DNA from: DALYLB01 sp046154695
GTDB taxonomy: Bacteria > Acidobacteriota > Blastocatellia > RBC074
Direction of reading: 5' to 3'
Length of the DNA: 9,101 nucleotides
NCBI GenBank assembly: GCA_046154695.1
Contig: JBJXFI010000020.1
Span: 1-9,101, forward strand
Shown: positions 1 to 7,577 of the stretch, in pieces
Layout: every line of letters starts with the position of its first letter
How positions within the stretch are numbered: the stretch's first letter is position 1
Made by a program: the position numbers and the translations under genes
The notes under the pieces: generated by a model
What the model was told of the DNA's origin: nothing
The model's input: the letters and a program-made list of their open reading frames with translations, nothing else
The model's database searches: none

Positions 1-18
1 CCCCCCCCCCCCCCCCCC
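1..18. repeat. C18 homopolymer at window edge
   Basis: The window opens with 18 consecutive C residues, which may continue to the left. No other homopolymer of this size occurs in the window. It may be a true G/C tract, but at an edge it could equally be a contig-end or scaffold-join artefact. Nothing in the sequence separates the two. Confidence 0.9.
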
Positions 19-94
19 GGCTACCGTCTGGTGTTCCTTCGGAACACAACAATGCGCTGATTGTCCATCAATATCGCGAAATGGGGTCCCACTT
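19..94. other. Gene-free stretch downstream of waaA; possible mobile-element end
   Basis: No ORF of substance lies here. It contains a 7-bp perfect stem (31-37 with 41-47, loop TTC) and a small dyad TGGG-GT-CCCA at 82-91. The hairpin lies 48 bases beyond the waaA stop and has no U-tract on either strand, so it is not a good intrinsic terminator. From memory, the wording around 70-95 resembles the terminal repeats of some IS21-type insertion sequences. I could not verify this and no transposase is visible, so I treat it as a weak suggestion. Confidence 0.25.
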
Positions 95-1420
95 TTAATC
101 ACACCCGCGGGAATCGGCCAGTAATTCGGCCACGAGGGCGATGGTTCGATCGGTGGCGCCGCGGTTCTCGTCGATGGCGCGGCGGGCGTTGCCGCCGAGG
201 CGTTCGGCGCGGGCGGGGTCCTCCAGCAGCGAAGCCAGCTCCGCGCAGAGCTGCTCGATCAGCTCCCGCCCCGCCGCCGGTTGCAGTTGGACCAGCGCTT
301 CCCAGCGAAGGAACTCCGCGGTGATCTCGCGAAAGTTGTGCATATGCCAGCCGACAAGAATCGGCCGGGCGCGGGCCGCGGGTTCGAGAATGTTGTGGCC
401 GCCGATCGGCGCGATGCTGCCGCCGATAAAGACCACCGAGGCCAGCGAATAGACGGCCGCCAGCTCCCCGATCGAATCGAGCAGAATCACCCGGGCGTCC
501 CGATCGTTCGGCCCCGGCCGCGACCGGCGCGCCAGGCTCAATCCCGCCTGAACCACCAGCTCCGCCACGGCGTCAAACCGATCGGGATGCCGCGGCGCGA
601 GCAGCAATCGAACGGGCCGCGCCTGCATTTGCTGAAACGCGGCGAGGATCACGGCCTCCTCTCCCGCGTGCGTGCTGCCGGCGACGATCAAGGGCGCAGT
701 CCCCAGGCCGAATCGCTCGGCCAGCTCCCGCTCGACCTCGCTCGATGCCGCCGCCGCGCCGGCATTCCCGATGTCGTATTTCAGGTTGCCGCTGACGCTC
801 ACGCGCCCGGCCGGCGCCCCGAGAGAGAGCGCGCGCTCCGCGTCCCCCGCGCTCTGCATCGCGAAGCGCGTGACCCCCGCGTACAACCGGCGAATGAAGA
901 ATCCGAACCGCCGCGAACGCGCGAAGGAACGATCAGAGATCCGCCCGTTGGCGACGATCACCGGTATCTCCCGCGCCTGACACTCCCCCAGAAAATTGAG
1001 CCACAGCTCCGACTCCATTAGAATCACGACCCGCGGACGGACCCGGTTCAGCGCCCGCCGCACCGAAAACCGCCAATCGAAGGGAAAATAGCAGACGCCG
1101 TCCGCCTCCGGGATCCGCTCGCGGGCGACCGCCTGCCCCGTCATCGTCGTCGTCGAAATGATCATCCGCGCCCCCGGAAACCTTTTTCGCAATCCCGACA
1201 TCAGAGGCACGGCGGACAACGCCTCCCCGACCGAGACCGCATGCAACCAGATCGTGGGGCCGGCCTCCGAATCCGCCCCGGCCTCACATTCCGGGGGAAG
1301 AAATCCGAGCCGCTGCCGCAAATTTCCCAGATACTTTCGCCGGAAGACCGCCTGCCAGGCGAAGACCGGCGACAAAAACACGAATGCCACCGTCAGAAGC
1401 GCGCTATAGACGATTTGCAT
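95..1420 (-). CDS. waaA: 3-deoxy-D-manno-octulosonic acid (Kdo) transferase
   Basis: This enzyme (WaaA/KdtA, GT30 family) transfers Kdo from CMP-Kdo to the lipid A precursor at the cytoplasmic face of the inner membrane, the first step of LPS inner-core assembly. The 441-aa product has the family layout and roughly the usual length. An N-terminal membrane anchor (about residues 3-21) is followed by a basic stretch. The acceptor-binding Rossmann half contains LHAVSVGEA, with Glu66 matching the family's catalytic base. The C-terminal donor half carries GGHNILEPAA ending at residue 349, the signature of the CMP-Kdo site. The ATG start places the anchor at the very N-terminus, as in homologues, though only a poor Shine-Dalgarno is seen. 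The gene stands divergent to the kinase operon. Mono- versus bifunctional activity cannot be read from sequence. Confidence 0.93.
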   Translation of the reverse strand: MQIVYSALLTVAFVFLSPVFAWQAVFRRKYLGNLRQRLGFLPPECEAGADSEAGPTIWLHAVSVGEALSAVPLMSGLRKRFPGARMIISTTTMTGQAVARERIPEADGVCYFPFDWRFSVRRALNRVRPRVVILMESELWLNFLGECQAREIPVIVANGRISDRSFARSRRFGFFIRRLYAGVTRFAMQSAGDAERALSLGAPAGRVSVSGNLKYDIGNAGAAAASSEVERELAERFGLGTAPLIVAGSTHAGEEAVILAAFQQMQARPVRLLLAPRHPDRFDAVAELVVQAGLSLARRSRPGPNDRDARVILLDSIGELAAVYSLASVVFIGGSIAPIGGHNILEPAARARPILVGWHMHNFREITAEFLRWEALVQLQPAAGRELIEQLCAELASLLEDPARAERLGGNARRAIDENRGATDRTIALVAELLADSRGCD

Positions 1421-1451
1421 GTTATTCTTGCCCCGATCCCCCCGACATTTT

Positions 1452-1481
1452 TTGACAGCCTTCTCGGCTTGGGTGTAGCAT
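1452..1481 (+). promoter_or_regulatory. Candidate promoter of the kinase/regulator operon
   Basis: A perfect -35 hexamer TTGACA (1452-1457) is followed after 18 bp by TAGCAT (1476-1481), which matches four of six -10 positions. Transcription would start near 1488, which would leave the TTG at 1491 without a leader and so favours the ATG at 1545 as the kinase start. Overlapping it, GG at 1466-1467 and GC at 1478-1479 have the 10-bp spacing of a sigma-54 -24/-12 element (GGC...GCA), but the rest of that match is poor. Confidence 0.5.
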
Positions 1482-1544
1482 TTCGATTCTTTGTTAAATC
1501 AGTCACCGACAGTTGCCCATGCCGCGTTCTCTCAATTCACTCTT

Positions 1545-3389
1545 ATGATTCGCGCCAAGCTGGTAGTCATATTTTTCGTCTTCATTCTCTTCCCGATGCT
1601 CTTGCTCTGGGCCCGGTGGCAAAGCACGGCTATCGGTAGCATCAAACTGGGCATGCAGCAAGGCCTGTCGGAGCGCACGCGCGAAATTTCCGGCCAGATC
1701 ACACGCACGCTGGGGATGCACCAGGCGCGATTGGCGGAGCTGACCCAGCAGCCGGGGCTGCGCGCGCTGGCGCGGGCGAAGGGGCAACGGAGCCCGGCCG
1801 TCCCGGATCAGAATCTGCGCGTCGATCTCTCCGCCTTTCTGCTGGCGCACCAGAACGACTATTCGGCGCTGCTGATCATCGACCGGCAGGGAGCGCCCGC
1901 ATTCAAGGTCGAGCCGCAGCTTCAACCGGGCGGAATCATCAAGCCATTCTATCTGGAAAAAGGGTTCTCCAGCGACGACCTGATCGGCGCGCCGGAGACG
2001 ATCGCCAATCTGGCGGCCGATGCGGTCTTCGTGTCCGAGATTCAACAGGACCCGACCGGCGCTCACCTGCGGCTGATCGCGCCGCTGCGGGACGACGCGG
2101 GCGCGGCCACGGCCGCCATCGCCCTGAAGCTACGCGCGGACAAGCTCCTGAACGATTCAGTCGGCCCGCACTTCCTCGCGCGGGACAAACGCCCGGCGCC
2201 CGCGGCCACCGAGGTCGTCATTGCCAGCCAGCAGGGGCTCGTCCTGTATGCCTCGGATGCGTCGCAGGAATGGAAGCCGTACAGCGGCGGATTCGAGCGG
2301 CAATTCAATGCGCTGCGCACCCAAAAGGAGAAGGGCGCCGAGTGGCCGCCCCGGCTGCTCCACCATCGATTGCGCGAAGAGAGCCCCCGGCTCTCGATCT
2401 TCGCCTTCGAGAACTATGGCGCCGCCGTCGAGAACCTGAAATTCGAGGGTGTTGTGCTATTGTTGCTGACGATGCTTCTGGTCGTCGTCGCGATTCTGGC
2501 GCTCTATTATCTGATCAGCACCATCACCGACTCGATCCGGCGCGTCACCATCGGCGCCAAGGCCATCGCCACAGGCAATCTGGGCTACCAGATCAAGATC
2601 AGGGCCCGCGACGAGACGCGCGTGCTGGCCGAGGCGTTCAACCGCATGGCCGGCCGGCTGCGCGAGATGATCCGCAAGGAAGGGGAGCAGAAGCAGTTCG
2701 AGTCGTTCGCCCGGCTCTCGGCCGTGCTGACGCACGACCTGAAGAATCAGATCCTCTCCCTTTCGCTGCTGGTCAACAACATGGAGCGGAAGTTCGATCG
2801 CGAGGGATTCAAGGAAGACGCGATGCGGACCTTGTCCGATTCGGTGAACAACTTGCAGAACCTGGTCGCCAAGCTCTCCGATCCCCGCACGCCGACGAAG
2901 CGGATTCGCGAGCGCGCGAACATCACGCATCTGGTCGAGCGCGTGATTCAGCGCACGGCGGCGCAGGCGACCGGCAAATACAGCCTCTCTTCCGAGCTGA
3001 TGCCCGACATCTTCGCCGTCGTCGACGGCAAGGCGGTCGAGCGCGTGGTGGAGAATCTGGTGATCAATGCCCTCGAGGCCATGCCCGACGGCGGCTCATT
3101 GAAGGTCGTGACCAATCAGGAGAACAGCTATGCCGTCATCTCCGTCGCCGACACCGGCAAGGGAATGACCGAGGAGTTCGTTCGGGAGCGCCTTTTCCAT
3201 CCCTTCGCGACCACGAAAAAGAAAGGGATCGGCCTCGGACTCTATTCCTGCCGCGACATCATCGAACAGCACGGCGGCCGCATCGACGTGGCGAGCCAGA
3301 TCGACCGGGGCACGGAATTCAAAGTCGTTCTTCCCCTGCAAAGCGAAACGGTCGATACCGGGGAATTGAAACGGGTAGTGGCGGTATGA
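1545..3389 (+). CDS. Membrane sensor histidine kinase, Cache-like/HAMP/PrsK-type core
   Basis: This is a transmembrane histidine kinase of 614 aa from the ATG at 1545. TM1 spans about residues 2-21, followed by a periplasmic region of about 280 residues that looks like a double-Cache ligand sensor. TM2 is at about 302-325, then a HAMP linker (about 322-376). The phosphorylation helix carries HDLKN with His397. The ATPase domain has an N-box INALEA (Asn508), a G1 box DTGKGM (Asp536) and a glycine-rich GIGLGL box. The HDLKN box and the surrounding LSLLVNNMERK wording resemble PrsK kinases of PEP-CTERM systems, but PrsK usually has a multi-TM/GAF N-terminus, so only the core resembles it. An in-frame TTG at 1491 would add 18 residues before TM1; no clear Shine-Dalgarno marks either start. 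The adjacent regulator, 3 bp downstream, is the presumed phosphotransfer partner. The ligand is unknown. Confidence 0.88.
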   Translation: MIRAKLVVIFFVFILFPMLLLWARWQSTAIGSIKLGMQQGLSERTREISGQITRTLGMHQARLAELTQQPGLRALARAKGQRSPAVPDQNLRVDLSAFLLAHQNDYSALLIIDRQGAPAFKVEPQLQPGGIIKPFYLEKGFSSDDLIGAPETIANLAADAVFVSEIQQDPTGAHLRLIAPLRDDAGAATAAIALKLRADKLLNDSVGPHFLARDKRPAPAATEVVIASQQGLVLYASDASQEWKPYSGGFERQFNALRTQKEKGAEWPPRLLHHRLREESPRLSIFAFENYGAAVENLKFEGVVLLLLTMLLVVVAILALYYLISTITDSIRRVTIGAKAIATGNLGYQIKIRARDETRVLAEAFNRMAGRLREMIRKEGEQKQFESFARLSAVLTHDLKNQILSLSLLVNNMERKFDREGFKEDAMRTLSDSVNNLQNLVAKLSDPRTPTKRIRERANITHLVERVIQRTAAQATGKYSLSSELMPDIFAVVDGKAVERVVENLVINALEAMPDGGSLKVVTNQENSYAVISVADTGKGMTEEFVRERLFHPFATTKKKGIGLGLYSCRDIIEQHGGRIDVASQIDRGTEFKVVLPLQSETVDTGELKRVVAV

Positions 3390-3392
3390 CGA

Positions 3393-4833
<1,441 letters not shown>

Positions 4834-4838
<5 letters not shown>

Positions 4839-4947
4839 TCGATAGTTGATAGTTGATAGTTGATAGTGAAGAGGCGTAACTCCTTCACTACCAACTACCA
4901 ACTACCAACTATCAACTATCAACTATCAACTATCAACTATCAACTAC
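4834..4947. repeat. Tandem 7-bp repeats arranged as a long inverted repeat
   Basis: The left arm has heptads GATAGTC, three perfect GATAGTT copies and a partial one (4834-4866). The right arm holds eight CAACTAT/CAACTAC copies (4892-4947), the reverse-complement unit. The arms meet in a unique core with TAGTGAAG (4864-4871) facing CTTCACTA (4883-4890). Aligned outward, 4834-4871 pairs with 4883-4920: a 38-position stem with four mismatches and an 11-nt loop. There is no U-tract, so it is not a classical intrinsic terminator, but it sits between convergent genes where it could block readthrough or protect 3' ends. The right arm has extra units. Similar heptad repeats are scattered in genomes of several phyla (known for cyanobacteria as STRR elements); whether this one is a dispersed family in its host cannot be seen here. 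Confidence 0.95.
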
Positions 4948-6216
4948 CAGGGCTTTGGCTGGGACGCCGAATTCCGTCCGCCACATGGCCAGAAGCCAGA
5001 CGAGGCCGGGGCTGGCGGAGAGGAGGCCGGAGAGGACCATCATCGCGCGGGGACTGAACCAGTGCATCAGTCCCCCGGCGACGATCATCGAGAGCGTCAT
5101 CGTCGTCAGCTCCAGCGCGCGGTCGGTGGTGAAGACGCGGCCGCGGTATTCATCGGGAATGACGCGCATCATCAGCGTCTCCTGGACGCCGAATTCGGCG
5201 CCGAGGAGCAGCCGGCTCGCGGCCAGCCAGAAGAGCGTCAGAACCAGTGAGGACATCAGGCCCGCCGTCGCGAAGCACAATCCGTGAACGAGCAGCGACC
5301 AGCCGATGAAATGGCTTGCGCGGCGCTCCTCGGTCGCCCAGGCGCCGGCGCGCCGCGCAAGCACCATTCCGAGAAACAACCCCACGCCCGCCGCCGTCGT
5401 CAGCGCGGCCATGTTCCAGTCGCCGCGGTTCCCGGCCCCGGCGGCGAGTTCATGCCGCGACAACCGATCGAAGACCAGATTGTTCATTCCGCCTCCCGTC
5501 GCCCAGCCGACATTCACCAGAATGATCGCCCGCACAAACGGCGTCGCCCGGATATAGGCCAGCCCCTCGCGAACCTCCGTCAGGAACCGCCCTCGGGGAC
5601 GCGCTTCCGCGAGCCCCTCCCCCTCGCGCATCACCGCCGCGGGAATCCGCCAGATGAAGAGCGCCGAGGCGATGAACGAAAGGGAGTTGATCACGAACGC
5701 CGTGTTATATCCGAACTTCGCCGCCGTGACCCCGCCGAGCGCCGCCCCGAGCGTCAGTTGCAGAAACCGCGTCGAAAACATCAGCACGTTCGCCGTCAGC
5801 ATCTCCTGCCGCGTGGTCATGTTCGCAATCGAGGCGTTCTTGGCCGCCTCGAAGAACGTCGACGCGGCCGACATCAGGCCGCTGAAGGTCACGATCAACC
5901 AGACCGGCGCGCCCATGCTCGCCAGCAGAAATCCCAGCGCGATCAGGGCCCGCGCCAGATCGGCCGCGATCAGAATCCACTTCCGATTCATTCGGTCGAC
6001 CAGCACCCCGGCCAGCGGCGCAATGACCAGCACCGGCAATAATCGCGAGACCAGCAGCGCCATCGTCGCCCACGTCGATCCCGACAGGACGCTCACCGCC
6101 CCGAGCTCCGCGATGAACGAGAACCAGGTCCCGAGCTCGCTGATCACCTGGCCCAGCCATAATCGCCGAAAGTTGATGTTGCTTCTCAGCAATTCGCTGA
6201 ATCTCACCGACTCCAT
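4933..6216 (-). CDS. MFS transporter, EntS-like/MFS_3 type
   Basis: This is a major facilitator superfamily membrane protein, probably a proton-driven exporter, 427 aa from the ATG at 6216. It is hydrophobic throughout, consistent with about 12 transmembrane helices. The loop 2-3 motif A appears as GVLVDRMNRKW (residues 70-80), and a second family-typical segment, PDEYRGRVF, lies in the C-terminal half. These features match the MFS_3 group that includes the enterobactin exporter EntS; the substrate cannot be read. I chose this start because AAGGAG lies just upstream; an in-frame ATG at 6327 would add 37 polar residues inside the preceding gene. The Shine-Dalgarno overlaps the upstream TAA, suggesting translational coupling. 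The last codons (LVVDS-stop) are encoded by the heptad repeat, so the repeat supplies both the C-terminal tail and the stop. Confidence 0.85.
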   Translation of the reverse strand: MESVRFSELLRSNINFRRLWLGQVISELGTWFSFIAELGAVSVLSGSTWATMALLVSRLLPVLVIAPLAGVLVDRMNRKWILIAADLARALIALGFLLASMGAPVWLIVTFSGLMSAASTFFEAAKNASIANMTTRQEMLTANVLMFSTRFLQLTLGAALGGVTAAKFGYNTAFVINSLSFIASALFIWRIPAAVMREGEGLAEARPRGRFLTEVREGLAYIRATPFVRAIILVNVGWATGGGMNNLVFDRLSRHELAAGAGNRGDWNMAALTTAAGVGLFLGMVLARRAGAWATEERRASHFIGWSLLVHGLCFATAGLMSSLVLTLFWLAASRLLLGAEFGVQETLMMRVIPDEYRGRVFTTDRALELTTMTLSMIVAGGLMHWFSPRAMMVLSGLLSASPGLVWLLAMWRTEFGVPAKALVVDS

Positions 6217-6222
6217 GGCCTT

Positions 6223-6228
6223 CTCCTT
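6223..6228 (-). promoter_or_regulatory. Ribosome binding site of the MFS gene
   Basis: AAGGAG reads on the minus strand six bases before the ATG at 6216. It shares two bases with the TAA stop (6227-6229) of the upstream gene. It decides the MFS start and points to coupling of the two genes. Confidence 0.8.
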
Positions 6229-6700
6229 ATTCCCGCCGATGCTCTCCCGGCAACGATTTGATATCGGGCTCCATCCACGCCGCGCGTGCCTCCCACGATA
6301 ACAACCGGTCGCGCGTGTAGTATTCAAACGGCAGGCTCCGATCCCCGAGCGCCGCGATCATGTCGTTGAAGAGGCCGATCAGAGAGCATTCCAGGGTGGC
6401 GCTTCGCAGAAAATGCTTGACCATCCGCGCCCAGAAGAGGGTGATCGTCTCGTGATACCCCGTCTCGGGGGTCGTCACGATCCCCACTGCCTCGTTATAT
6501 CTGCGAATCCCGCCCCGAATCTTCTCGAGCGCCTCCGGCTCTGGATGGCAGACAAGATACCAGCAGGCGACCGCCAGATGCTCCTTGTGCGTCCAGGCGG
6601 CGCGGGGCAGCGTCCCCGCCTCGAATCCTCGCAACAGCTCCTCGATCTCCGCGAAGCGGTCAAATGCCTTCGGCTTCGCGATTGCGGCTTTCGAACTCAT
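6227..6700 (-). CDS. Uncharacterised conserved protein with WTHKEHL and GYHET motifs
   Basis: This 157-aa soluble protein has no signal peptide or membrane segment, and I cannot assign a function. It appears to belong to a widespread uncharacterised family recognisable by WTHKEHL (36-42), GYHET (81-85) and a C-terminal segment like RDRLLSWEARAAWMEPD (130-146). His38, His41, His83 and perhaps His96 lie in a mainly helical protein, an arrangement that could bind a metal; that is inference only. The start at 6700 is chosen for its very strong Shine-Dalgarno; an in-frame ATG at 6799 would add 33 residues and cover the palindrome at 6762-6783, which is less plausible. It is the first gene of a likely two-gene unit with the MFS exporter, with a 10-bp gap. 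The pairing hints at a shared substrate or stress but does not identify it. Confidence 0.75.
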   Translation of the reverse strand: MSSKAAIAKPKAFDRFAEIEELLRGFEAGTLPRAAWTHKEHLAVACWYLVCHPEPEALEKIRGGIRRYNEAVGIVTTPETGYHETITLFWARMVKHFLRSATLECSLIGLFNDMIAALGDRSLPFEYYTRDRLLSWEARAAWMEPDIKSLPGEHRRE

Positions 6701-6701
6701 A

Positions 6702-6710
6702 CCCCCTCCT
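6702..6710 (-). promoter_or_regulatory. Strong ribosome binding site of the 157-aa gene
   Basis: AGGAGGGGG on the minus strand sits one base before the ATG at 6700, the AGGAG core being about five bases upstream. It is the strongest Shine-Dalgarno in the window and supports the shorter start over the in-frame ATG at 6799. Confidence 0.75.
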
Positions 6711-6761
6711 CGAAAAAGCGCATGGAGTTCCGCCTTCAGGCGAAGCTCCGAACGCTTCTCA

Positions 6762-6783
6762 TTGTTACCTGGCCTGGTAACAA
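6762..6783. promoter_or_regulatory. Palindrome, candidate repressor operator
   Basis: Perfect 8-bp arms TTGTTACC and GGTAACAA flank a 6-bp spacer (TGGCCT), giving a 22-bp inverted repeat. It lies 62 bp upstream of the chosen start of the 157-aa gene. Its size and symmetry suit a dimeric repressor, for example TetR- or GntR-type, but no such regulator gene is nearby. I could not fit a convincing promoter to it, so its role is inferred from position alone. Confidence 0.45.
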
Positions 6784-7061
6784 AATCATTTTTCGTCATG
6801 CGGACACACGCATCCCGGCCGGTGAATGCGCCCTCACGAGTAACATCACCGCTAACATTCCCTTCAAGTTAGGCTGCTTTTCCCCTCGATCGCCCTGGCG
6901 ACTGAGATCCGATCCCCAAAAAATGGAAGAACGATGGCCGGGCTCTCACCGGCTACTGACGGCGGGAACGAATCCCGGGCCGCGCCTCGATTTCTTTGGC
7001 TTCATCGCCTTCATCTTCGGCTGTGGACGCAAACTCCATTTACCGGCCCCCCCGGAAAGCG
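6784..7061. other. Gene-free intergenic stretch
   Basis: No convincing coding region, tRNA or promoter is seen here. The only regularity is a direct repeat TAACAT at 6841-6846 and 6853-6858, 12 bp apart, on the upstream side of the 157-aa/MFS unit. Open frames on the plus strand run through this stretch, but they also run through the neighbouring minus-strand gene and have no ribosome binding site or recognisable content. Confidence 0.6.
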
Positions 7062-7104
7062 AAAACCCCGGCCGGTATCGTCTTCGGATACCGGCCGGGG
7101 TTTT
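7062..7104. terminator. Bidirectional intrinsic terminator
   Basis: A perfect 18-bp stem (7062-7079 with 7087-7104) encloses the 7-nt loop GTCTTCG. The stem is GC-rich in the middle, with AAAA at one foot and TTTT at the other, so each strand ends in GGGGTTTT. The U-tract is short on both strands. A UUCG-type loop is available inside. On the minus strand it would end a transcript from the promoter at 7503-7532. Confidence 0.9.
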
Positions 7105-7128
7105 CAGGAACCCTGTTGGGAAGATCGT

Positions 7129-7386
7129 TTATACCTGAAACGCTCTTTCCCTCCGGTATGCGGCATGATTGATCTGATTGCGCTTCGGATTAGCTTCTGT
7201 AACCGTGGGGGTAGCCGTAAGGGTGGCAGCGGCCCCGCGGAGGCGCGAATCAAGATCGTTCGACATGACGCACGAGGCCGCAACGGCAAGCGAACGGGAA
7301 ACGGCGCGATACCCCGTGAAAGCGGGTGTCGCGGCGTTTTCGCGCTCAATACTCCTGCCGTGATTCTTGCCGTTGGCGTTATGCAT
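7129..7386 (-). CDS. Possible small protein or, alternatively, a small RNA
   Basis: An 85-aa frame starts at the ATG at 7386 and ends 24 bp before the perfect terminator; upstream there is a good promoter whose start would lie near 7496. I do not recognise the product. It is polar, with no signal peptide, membrane segment or known motif, and the sequence is rich in Ala, Arg, Asn and Thr. Third-position GC is only moderate, clearly lower than in neighbouring genes, and the ribosome binding site is weak. The frame is open further up to a GTG at 7512, but that codon lies upstream of the predicted transcription start. The promoter-to-terminator unit is better supported than the protein, so a non-coding transcript of about 430-450 nt is an equally good reading. 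Confidence 0.3.
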   Translation of the reverse strand: MHNANGKNHGRSIERENAATPAFTGYRAVSRSLAVAASCVMSNDLDSRLRGAAATLTATPTVTEANPKRNQINHAAYRRERAFQV

Positions 7387-7417
7387 TTGAATCGTGATTT
7401 CCACTTGGTTGCTGGTT

Positions 7418-7444
7418 GAAACGAATCTCGAAACCGAAACGAAT
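7418..7444. repeat. Short direct repeat GAAACGAAT
   Basis: GAAACGAAT occurs at 7418-7426 and again at 7436-7444, 18 bp apart, with a related GAAACC between. The stretch is noticeably less GC-rich than the genes around it. It would lie in the 5' leader of the proposed minus-strand transcript. The pair may be chance. Confidence 0.5.
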
Positions 7445-7502
7445 TTGGGTGAAAACTTCCGTTGTTGCAATCCTGACCGATCCACGCAAGGAACGAGCAG
7501 AG

Positions 7503-7532
7503 AATCTATCACGCGGTTTGCGCCCGAGTCAA
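7503..7532 (-). promoter_or_regulatory. Sigma-70-type promoter, minus strand
   Basis: Reading on the minus strand, TTGACT (7532-7527, five of six -35 positions) is followed after 18 bp by TAGATT (7508-7503, four of six), preceded by TGA, which makes an extended -10 element. The start would be near 7496. It lies just beyond the aldo/keto reductase stop and points toward the terminator at 7062-7104. Confidence 0.5.
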
Positions 7533-7577
7533 TGAAAACTTTCGATTCGCGAGTAACCTTTACGGCTTCTTTACATT

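Noticed and set aside
31..47. Intrinsic terminator for waaA
   Set aside because: The 7-bp stem has no U-tract on the minus strand and lies 48 bases past the stop, so it is recorded only as a hairpin.
1491..1545. TTG start adding 18 residues to the kinase
   Set aside because: It would lie almost at the predicted transcription start with no Shine-Dalgarno, and it would put a polar tail ahead of TM1. I kept the ATG at 1545 but cannot exclude the longer form.
4860..5057. Small frame reading the repeat as NYQLSTINYQL-type peptide
   Set aside because: The peptide is only the translation of CAACTAT heptads followed by antisense of the MFS gene. Such repeats are a known source of spurious gene calls.
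6413..7138. A 241-codon plus-strand frame across the intergenic region
   Set aside because: It runs antisense through the 157-aa gene and then straight through the perfect terminator stem, and its product is unlike any family I know.
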